Source: JBHHXR01 sp046757205
Lineage (GTDB): Bacteria; Pseudomonadota; Alphaproteobacteria; Rhodobacterales; Rhodobacteraceae
Length of the DNA stretch: 12,525 nucleotides
Reading direction: 5' to 3'
Assembly: GCA_046757205.1 (NCBI GenBank)
Contig: JBHHXR010000092.1
Location: forward strand, 1 to 12,525
Shown here: positions 5,150-12,525 of the stretch, in pieces
Layout of the letters: each line of letters starts with the position of its first letter
Numbering within the stretch: position 1 is the stretch's first letter
Position numbers and translations under genes: made by a program
The notes under the pieces: model-generated
Told to the model about the DNA's origin: nothing
Databases searched by the model: none
Seen by the model: only the letters and a program-made list of their open reading frames with translations

Positions 5150-6750
5150 GGCTCACCTCGTCGCTTTCGCCCGGCTCGGAGGCATTCCGGGCGAACGCCA
5201 GGGCCCACGAGGCGGCGCTGGCCGAAATCGCCGCCGCCGCCGAGGCGGCGCGCATGGGTGGCGGCAAGAGGGCGCGCGACCGTCATATCGGCCGCGGCAA
5301 GATGTTGCCCCGCCGCCGCGTCGCCAATCTGCTGGACCCCGGTTCGCCGTTCCTCGAAATCGGCGCGACGGCGGCGCATGGCATGTACGACGGCGCCGCG
5401 CCCGGCGCCGGCGTTGTGGCCGGCATCGGCCGGGTCCACGACCTCGAGGTCATGGTCATCGCCAACGATGCCACGGTGAAGGGCGGCACTTATTTCCCGA
5501 TGACGGTGAAAAAGCACCTGCGGGCGCAGGAGATCGCCGCCGAGAACGGCCTGTCCTGCATCTACCTGGTGGATTCGGGCGGCGCCAACCTGCCCAACCA
5601 GGACGAGGTGTTCCCCGACCGCGAGCATTTCGGGCGCATCTTCTACAACCAGGCCCGGATGTCGGCCAAGGGAGTACCGCAGGTAGCGGTGGTGATGGGA
5701 AGCTGCACCGCCGGCGGGGCCTACGTGCCGGCGATGTCCGACGTCACCATCATCGTCAAGGAACAGGGCACCATCTTCCTCGCCGGCCCGCCCTTGGTGA
5801 AAGCCGCCACCGGCGAGGAGGTCAGCGCCGAGGACCTCGGCGGCGGCGACGTGCACACACGGGCTTCCGGCGTCGCCGACTACCTGGCCGAGGACGACGT
5901 CCACGCGCTGGCGCTGGCCCGGCAGGCGGTGGGCGGTTTCAACCGCGCCAGGCCCGCCACCGTGCAGATGCAGCCGCCGGAAGAACCGTACTACGATCCG
6001 GCCGAAATTCCCGGCGTGGTGCCGCCCGACCTGCGCACGCCCTACGACGTCCGCGAGGTGATCGCGCGACTGGTGGACGGCTCGCGCTTCGACGAGTTCA
6101 AGGCCCGTTTCGGCACCACGCTGGTCTGCGGCTTCGCCCATGTCGCCGGCATTCCCGTCGGCATCGTCGCCAACAACGGCGTGCTGCTGTCGGAGAGCGC
6201 CATCAAGGGCGCGCATTTCGTGGAGCTGTGCTCGCAGCGGAAAATCCCGCTGGTGTTCCTGCAGAACGTCACCGGGTTCATGGTCGGCCGGAAATACGAG
6301 GCCGAGGGCATCGCCCGGCACGGCGCCAAGCTGGTGACCGCCGTCGCCACCACGGGCGTGCCGAAAATCACCATGATCATCGGCGGCTCGTTCGGGGCCG
6401 GCAACTACGGCATGGCGGGCCGCGCCTATTCGCCGCGTTTCCTGTGGACATGGCCGAACTCGCGCACCGCGGTGATGGGTGGCGAACAGGCCGCCGGCGT
6501 GCTCGCCACCGTGCGGCGCGACGCCATCGAGCGGCAGGGTGGCAGCTGGTCGGCCGAGGAAGAGGCCGAGTTCAAGCGCCCGACGCTGGAAATGTTCGAG
6601 CGCCAGTCACACCCGCTCTACGCATCGGCGCGGCTGTGGGACGACGGCGTGATCGATCCGGCCAGGAGCCGCGACGTGCTGGCACTGTCGCTTTCGGCGA
6701 CGCTCAGCGCGCCGATAGGGGAAACGCGCTTCGGCCTGTTCAGGATGTGA
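5146..6750 (+). CDS. mccB: 3-methylcrotonyl-CoA carboxylase, beta (carboxyltransferase) subunit
   Basis: This subunit transfers the carboxyl group from biotin on the alpha subunit to 3-methylcrotonyl-CoA, giving 3-methylglutaconyl-CoA. The GTG start overlaps the copy 4 stop (GTGA) and gives 534 residues, the normal length, beginning at the conserved pre-domain (SPGSEAFRANARAHEA). Both crotonase-like halves are intact: oxyanion-hole glycines in TAGGAYVPAM (188-197) in the N domain and GGSFGAGNYGM (413-423) in the C domain. FLQNVTGFMVG and the C-terminus TRFGLFRM are typical of the methylcrotonyl enzyme. Geranyl-CoA carboxylase is a close relative, but the gene set around it is that of leucine breakdown. 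Also known as liuB. Confidence 0.95.
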   Translation: MRLTSSLSPGSEAFRANARAHEAALAEIAAAAEAARMGGGKRARDRHIGRGKMLPRRRVANLLDPGSPFLEIGATAAHGMYDGAAPGAGVVAGIGRVHDLEVMVIANDATVKGGTYFPMTVKKHLRAQEIAAENGLSCIYLVDSGGANLPNQDEVFPDREHFGRIFYNQARMSAKGVPQVAVVMGSCTAGGAYVPAMSDVTIIVKEQGTIFLAGPPLVKAATGEEVSAEDLGGGDVHTRASGVADYLAEDDVHALALARQAVGGFNRARPATVQMQPPEEPYYDPAEIPGVVPPDLRTPYDVREVIARLVDGSRFDEFKARFGTTLVCGFAHVAGIPVGIVANNGVLLSESAIKGAHFVELCSQRKIPLVFLQNVTGFMVGRKYEAEGIARHGAKLVTAVATTGVPKITMIIGGSFGAGNYGMAGRAYSPRFLWTWPNSRTAVMGGEQAAGVLATVRRDAIERQGGSWSAEEEAEFKRPTLEMFERQSHPLYASARLWDDGVIDPARSRDVLALSLSATLSAPIGETRFGLFRM

Positions 6751-6756
6751 GGAAGA

Positions 6757-7320
6757 GTGCACCGAGCCCGAAAGGACATTCTGAATTTCCGGCGCCGCGA
6801 TGGGCGCGGGAACGGCGTGATCCGCCGGGCGCGGCGCGGCCCCTCGCCGGTGTGGCTGGTGCTGCTGGCGGCCGCGGCCATCGGCGGCGCGCTCTGGGGG
6901 CTGCCGCAACTGGACCTGGGCGGCGTCCGGCGCGTCGAGGCGCCGGAATCCACCACGGCGGGCTCGCCGCACCGCCGGGGAACCCAGGGGTGCACAATCC
7001 TCCGGGTGGTGGACGGCGACACCGTCCGGATCACCTGCCCCGGGCGGACCAACTTCCGCGCCAGGCTGGTCGGTTTCGACACGCCGGAAGTGTTCCACTA
7101 CGGCTGCCGGTCGGAACTTGCGGCCGGGCAGCGCGCCACTCGCGCGCTGGAAGCCCAAATCGCGGCGGCGAAGCGGATCACCTTCGTGTTCCAGGGCCCC
7201 GACCGCTACGGCAGGGAGCTGACGATCCTCTATCTCGACGACCGCAACATCGCCACGACCATGATAGAGGCCGGGCTGGCGCGCCCCTATGACGGCGGCC
7301 GCAGGCCGGGTTGGTGCTGA
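6757..7320 (+). CDS. Membrane-anchored thermonuclease-like (SNase family) protein
   Basis: This 187-residue protein has an Arg/Lys-rich N-terminus, one membrane segment (about 32-50, VWLVLLAAAAIGGAL) and a C-terminal staphylococcal-nuclease domain (about 79-178). All catalytic positions of the family are present: the Asp in VVDGDTV (Asp86, with Asp88), Arg103 and Glu111 in ARLVGFDTPE, and Arg153 in DRYGR; the Ca-site Asp108 is also kept. It should therefore be an active phosphodiesterase facing the periplasm, tethered to the inner membrane. Start is GTG 6 nt after mccB, with AGGA close by; an alternative GTG at 6817 would still leave the membrane segment. Four Cys in the domain could pair. 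Its presence between the two carboxylase subunits is unexplained. Confidence 0.85.
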   Translation: MHRARKDILNFRRRDGRGNGVIRRARRGPSPVWLVLLAAAAIGGALWGLPQLDLGGVRRVEAPESTTAGSPHRRGTQGCTILRVVDGDTVRITCPGRTNFRARLVGFDTPEVFHYGCRSELAAGQRATRALEAQIAAAKRITFVFQGPDRYGRELTILYLDDRNIATTMIEAGLARPYDGGRRPGWC

Positions 7321-7322
7321 AC

Positions 7323-8315
7323 ATGGCCGGTGATGCAACGCTGAAAACCCGCCTGACCGAGCGCTTCGGCCTTGACGCGCCGGTCATCTCCGCGCCGATG
7401 GCGCTGGCCGCCGGCGGGCGGCTCGCGGCGGCGGTGAGCGGGGCCGGCGGGCTGGGTCTGATCGGCGGCGGCTATGGCGACGCCGAGTGGCTGGAGCGCG
7501 AGTTTGCCGCGGCCGGCAACGCCCGCGTCGGCTGCGGCTTCATCACCTGGTCGCTGGCGCGAAATCCGGGGCTTCTCGACCGCGTGCTCGACCGCGCGCC
7601 GGCGGCGATTTTCCTGTCCTTCGGCGACCCGGCACCCTTCGCCGCCAAGATCCGCGACGCCGGCGTGCCGCTGATCTGCCAGGTGCAGACGCTGACAGAC
7701 GCCCGCCACGCCATCGATGCCGGCGCCGCCGTCATCGTCGCCCAGGGCGCCGAGGCGGGCGGCCACGGCGAGCGGCGCGCGACCTTCACGCTGGTGCCGG
7801 AAATCGCCGATATCATCGCGGCGCGCGCGCCGGAAATCCTGCTCTGCGCCGCCGGCGGGGTGGGCGACGGGCGCGGTCTCGCCGCCGCCCTGATGCTGGG
7901 CGCCGATGGCGTCCTGGTCGGTTCGCGCTTCTGGGCCAGCGACGAGGCGCTGGTGCACCCGGCGATGCACGCGGCGGCGCTGCGGGCCAGCGGCGACGAC
8001 ACCATCCGCTCGTCGGTCATGGATATCGTGCGACGCCGCGACTGGCCGGCGCGCTACACCGCCCGCGTCCTGAAGAACCGCTTCACCGAACGCTGGCACG
8101 GCCGCGAGGACGCGCTGCGCGAGGCCGCCGGAGAAGCCGACCGCTGGAACCGGGCCTGGGCCGAAGGCGACACCGACACGGCGAATACCTTCGTCGGCGA
8201 GGTGACCGGGATGATCGGCGACATTCGCCCGGCGGCCGATGTCCTGCACGCCATCGTCGCGGAAGCGGCGGAACTCCTGCAAAGGGCGCCACGGTATCTG
8301 GGGCCCCACCGATGA
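7323..8315 (+). CDS. Nitronate monooxygenase / 2-nitropropane dioxygenase-like flavoprotein
   Basis: This is a 330-residue FMN-binding TIM barrel. Marks of the family are the N-terminal PVISAPMA (20-27), GGLGLIGGG (42-50), the active-site segment AQGAEAGGHGER with His148, and the phosphate-binding stretch AAGGVGDGRGLAAALMLGADG leading to GSRF (200-203). Members oxidise alkyl nitronates; some annotated ones act as enoyl reductases or have unknown substrates, so the exact reaction is not certain. The ATG is 2 nt after the nuclease stop; an in-frame TTG at 7311 would add four residues and overlap that gene, and is less likely. Its place in the operon suggests co-expression with leucine catabolism, perhaps detoxifying propionate-3-nitronate-like compounds (inference). 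Confidence 0.9.
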   Translation: MAGDATLKTRLTERFGLDAPVISAPMALAAGGRLAAAVSGAGGLGLIGGGYGDAEWLEREFAAAGNARVGCGFITWSLARNPGLLDRVLDRAPAAIFLSFGDPAPFAAKIRDAGVPLICQVQTLTDARHAIDAGAAVIVAQGAEAGGHGERRATFTLVPEIADIIAARAPEILLCAAGGVGDGRGLAAALMLGADGVLVGSRFWASDEALVHPAMHAAALRASGDDTIRSSVMDIVRRRDWPARYTARVLKNRFTERWHGREDALREAAGEADRWNRAWAEGDTDTANTFVGEVTGMIGDIRPAADVLHAIVAEAAELLQRAPRYLGPHR

Positions 8316-8328
8316 ATGCCACGCACAC

Positions 8329-8334
8329 GGGAGG
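8329..8334 (+). promoter_or_regulatory. Ribosome binding site fixing the mccA start
   Basis: GGGAGG lies 8 nt before the ATG at 8343, supporting that start over the in-frame codon at 8316. Confidence 0.65.
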
Positions 8335-8342
8335 CGGCTGAG

Positions 8343-10302
<1,960 letters not shown>

Positions 10303-10310
<8 letters not shown>

Positions 10311-11163
10311 GTTTGTCACCGTGTTCGAGGTCGGTCCGCGCGACGGCCTTCAGAACGAGGCGCGGCTGATCCCCACCGAAGAGAAGATCGCCCTTGTCAA
10401 CGCCCTGTCGGATTGCGGGTTCAGGCGCATCGAGGTCTCCAGTTTCGTGTCGCCAAAATGGGTTCCGCAGATGGCCGACGCGGCGCAGGTCTTCGCAGGG
10501 ATCGTTCGCAGGAAAGGGGTCAGCTACGCCGCGCTGACGCCCAACCTTGTGGGCTTCGAACGGGCGCTGGCCGCAGGAGCCGACGAGGTCGCGGTATTCG
10601 GCTCGGCGTCGGAGAGTTTCAGCCGGAGGAACATCAACTGCTCCGTCGAGGAGAGCTTCGCCCGCTTCGCCCCGGTCTGCGAGGCAGCGCGCGGCGCCGG
10701 CGTCCCGGTGCGCGGCTATGTCTCCTGTGTTACAGACTGCCCTTACGAGGGTCCGGTCGCGCCGGCGGCGGTCGCCCGTGTCGCCGCCCGGCTCGACCGG
10801 CTCGGATGTTTCGAGATCAGCCTCGGAGACACCATCGGCCACGGCACGCCCGGCACCGTTTCCGCCATGCTGGAGGCGGTGACCGAAGCGGTGCCGCCGG
10901 GCAGGCTCGCGGGGCATTTCCACGACACGAAAGGCAGGGCGCTGGAAAATATCACTGTCGGTCTCGAGGCCGGATTGCGTGTCTTCGATGCCGCCGCCGG
11001 AGGCCTTGGCGGGTGCCCTTATGCCCCGGGCGCAAGGGGCAACGTGGCGACCGAGCGCGTTGTCGCGCATCTCGGGGAAGCCGGCTTCGCGACGGGTATA
11101 GACCGGGAAAAGCTGGCTGCCGCCGCCGATTTGGCGCGGCGCATGCGAAAGGAGGCGGCGTGA
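10303..11163 (+). CDS. hmgL: Hydroxymethylglutaryl-CoA lyase
   Basis: This enzyme cleaves HMG-CoA into acetyl-CoA and acetoacetate, the last step of leucine degradation. The 286-residue DRE-TIM barrel has EVGPRDGLQNE (9-19, with catalytic Arg13 and metal ligand Asp14), SLGDTIGHGTPG (173-184), the metal-binding GHFHDTKG (His205, His207) and the lyase signature GGLGGCPYAPGARGN (Cys238, Asn247). These ligands match those known for human and bacterial HMG-CoA lyases, and the Cys-containing loop separates it from isopropylmalate synthases of the same fold. The ATG lies inside the end of mccA (8-nt overlap); the TGA overlaps the next GTG. Also known as liuE. Confidence 0.96.
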
Positions 11164-11948
11164 TCTACGAGACATTGCTTCTGGAAACCGATTCCCGCGG
11201 AATTGCCGTGCTCACCCTCAACCAGCCCGCGCGCCACAACGTGATAAATCCGACGCTGTGCGGCGAACTGGAGGAAGCCGCGTCGCGGATAGACGCTGAC
11301 CAGTCGATCCGGGCCGTTGTCCTCACCGGCAGTGGAAAGAGTTTCTGCGCCGGCGGCGACCTCGGCTGGATGCGGGAACAGTTCCACGCCGACAGGTCGG
11401 CGCGGATGCGCCAGGCACGGCGCATCGCCGATGTCCTGAAGGTTCTGAATACACTGCGAAAACCGCTCATCGGGCGGATCAACGGCCAGGCGTATGGCGG
11501 TGGTCTGGGCCTGATCGCCGTTTGCGACGACGCCGTCGCCGTCGATACCGCCCGGTTCGGCTTCACCGAAACGCGCCTCGGACTGATCCCCGCAACCATT
11601 TCGCCCTATGTCGCGGCCCGCATCGGCGAGGCGATGGCGCGGCGGGTTTTCATGTCGGCGCGGATATTCGACGCGTCCGAGGCGGTGGCGCTTGGCCTGG
11701 TCTCGGCCTCCGTCTCGGCCGAGGACCTCGACGGCGCCGTCACAGCGCTTGTCGAGCCGTATCTTTCCGCCGCGCCGGGCGCCGTTGCCGCGTCCAAGGC
11801 GCTCCTGCGCCGCCTCGGGCCGCCGATCTCCGACGCCATCATCGAGGACACCATCGCCCGCCTCGCCGACGCCTGGGAGACGCCGGAAGCGCAAGCCGGA
11901 ATCGCCGCCTTTTTCGAGAAACGCGACCCGCCTTGGAAAAAGCCATGA
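11160..11948 (+). CDS. liuC: Methylglutaconyl-CoA hydratase (enoyl-CoA hydratase/crotonase family)
   Basis: This enzyme hydrates 3-methylglutaconyl-CoA to HMG-CoA, linking the carboxylase to the lyase. GTG start preceded by AAAGGAGG at 11148-11155, an excellent Shine-Dalgarno; 262 residues, normal for the family. The oxyanion hole is formed by FCAGGDLGWM (62-71) and INGQAYGGGLGL (107-118). One general acid/base Glu is present in FTETRLGLIPATIS (Glu137), while the other Glu of classical crotonases (ELAxxCD) is absent (GLIAVCD), as is usual for the methylglutaconyl type. The TRLGLIPATISPYV run is characteristic of LiuC proteins. Last gene of the operon; it overlaps hmgL by 4 nt. Confidence 0.93.
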   Translation: MIYETLLLETDSRGIAVLTLNQPARHNVINPTLCGELEEAASRIDADQSIRAVVLTGSGKSFCAGGDLGWMREQFHADRSARMRQARRIADVLKVLNTLRKPLIGRINGQAYGGGLGLIAVCDDAVAVDTARFGFTETRLGLIPATISPYVAARIGEAMARRVFMSARIFDASEAVALGLVSASVSAEDLDGAVTALVEPYLSAAPGAVAASKALLRRLGPPISDAIIEDTIARLADAWETPEAQAGIAAFFEKRDPPWKKP

Positions 11949-12226
11949 CGGATTGCTGCGAGCCACGGTCGGAACAAAGGGCCGGCGGACGCCCTTCCCG
12001 GCCGCCGCCAAGAAAATCCTGAGCAACTCCGTGGATCAGGCGTTTTCGCGCCATGGTGTTCCGTGGTCGAGCCCCGCCGGTTGCGGGCCCGTGACATCGA
12101 ATTCATCGTTTCTTGCCGGCCAGCGCGGATGGAATGGCCAACGCGAGGAACATGAACTGGCCACCATTTCGACCGGACACCCTGGCCTGAGCCAGGAGGC
12201 TTGAGGACAGCCTTAAGCACGTGCTC
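11949..12226. other. 278-bp intergenic stretch after the operon, no gene recognised
   Basis: I see no convincing coding sequence on either strand. A small GGCCGG/CCGGCC inverted repeat (11980-11985 with 11998-12003, 12-nt loop) lies 31 nt after the liuC stop, but no T-run follows. The stretch from about 12110 leads into the transposase fragment and may already belong to a mobile element; no IS terminus could be identified. Confidence 0.5.
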
Positions 12227-12361
12227 ATGCCTGAGATTGAAATCATCGCCGATGGCGGCCGCTGTCGGTGCTGGCCCGCCGCCGAGAAGCTGCGGATCGT
12301 GGAAGAGACGCTGTATGGCGACGAGAGCATTTCGGCCGTTGCACGGCGCAATGGCGTGGCG
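12227..12361 (+). pseudogene. Transposase OrfA N-terminal fragment (IS3/IS66-type helix-turn-helix)
   Basis: From ATG 12227, about 45 codons match the helix-turn-helix start of IS3/IS66-type OrfA proteins. The central run is AAEKLRIVEETLYGDESISA (18-37), followed by VARRNGVA, where the recognition helix begins. Right after this the frame stays open to the window edge, but the usual continuation (N-L-L-Y-x-W-R-R) is replaced by unrelated residues (CSGSLFAEM and onward). The sequence is thus a truncated 5' end joined to other DNA at about 12362. CRCWPAA also departs from the usual Arg-rich run before the Trp. Most likely a decayed insertion-sequence remnant; the IS group is uncertain. Confidence 0.6.
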
Positions 12362-12455
12362 TGCAGTGGTTCTCTCTTCGCGGAAATGCCAGATCATTCA
12401 CAAGACAAGCACGATGAGGCCACGTGGAAACATGTCCGGTTATCCCGCCCGGGTC

Positions 12456-12515
12456 GCCCCGCGGCCCGGGCTGCGCCTGCCTGCCGGATGGCAGGCGCAG
12501 CCCTGTGGTCGGGGC
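12456..12515. repeat. Long GC-rich imperfect hairpin
   Basis: A perfect 14-bp inverted repeat, GGGCTGCGCCTGCC (12468-12481) with GGCAGGCGCAGCCC (12490-12503), has an 8-nt loop. It is flanked by a second pair, GCCCCG (12456-12461) with CGGGGC (12510-12515), across a symmetrical 6-nt internal loop. No T-run follows, so a standard terminator is unlikely. It could be a REP-like dispersed palindrome or part of a mobile-element end. Confidence 0.55.
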
Positions 12516-12525
12516 GGTCATCTGA

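Noticed and set aside
5086..6321. Antisense open frame of about 411 codons opposite mccB
   Set aside because: Opposes a fully conserved carboxyltransferase; no recognisable product.
11980..12003. Terminator after liuC from the GGCCGG/CCGGCC repeat
   Set aside because: Only 6-bp arms with a 12-nt loop and no following T-run; could be chance in GC-rich DNA.

Overview
The window is a high-GC stretch with strong G/C preference at third codon positions. The gene content (hisB-hisH order, a leucine/isovalerate catabolic operon, Ala-rich secreted proteins, GTG starts) suggests a free-living alphaproteobacterium, perhaps Rhodospirillales-like. This placement is an inference from style and synteny; there is no rRNA or other phylogenetic marker.

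Layout. Positions 1-183 hold the 5' end of an IS481-type insertion sequence (minus strand), running off the left edge. It abuts the stop codon of hisH. hisH (185-814) and hisB (818-1405) are on the minus strand, with a recognisable promoter at 1436-1464. A short divergent intergenic region follows, carrying a perfect 22-bp palindrome at 1478-1499, which is probably the operator of the plus-strand operon. From 1527 to 11948 all genes are on the plus strand and mostly overlap or nearly touch: isovaleryl-CoA dehydrogenase; four paralogous secreted six-cysteine LprI/DUF1311-like proteins; methylcrotonyl-CoA carboxylase beta subunit; a membrane-anchored thermonuclease-like protein; a nitronate monooxygenase-like flavoprotein; methylcrotonyl-CoA carboxylase alpha (biotin) subunit; HMG-CoA lyase; methylglutaconyl-CoA hydratase. 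The right end (11949-12525) is intergenic or mobile-element debris, with a transposase N-terminal fragment and a long GC-rich hairpin.

How the genes work together. The five metabolic enzymes form the complete route from isovaleryl-CoA to acetyl-CoA plus acetoacetate: dehydrogenation, biotin-dependent carboxylation (two subunits), hydration and lyase cleavage. The surprise is what sits inside the operon. A tandem family of four exported proteins shares a near-invariant six-cysteine spacing and is translationally coupled to the flanking catabolic genes. A nuclease and a nitronate oxygenase lie between the two carboxylase subunits. The four-copy cassette is the most unusual content of the window. 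No function for it in leucine breakdown is known to me; co-transcription is suggested by the overlaps but not proven.

The only gap over 100 bp inside the plus-strand operon is 3191-3579, between LprI-like copies 1 and 2. It holds only a doubtful 125-codon ORF and a terminator-like hairpin.
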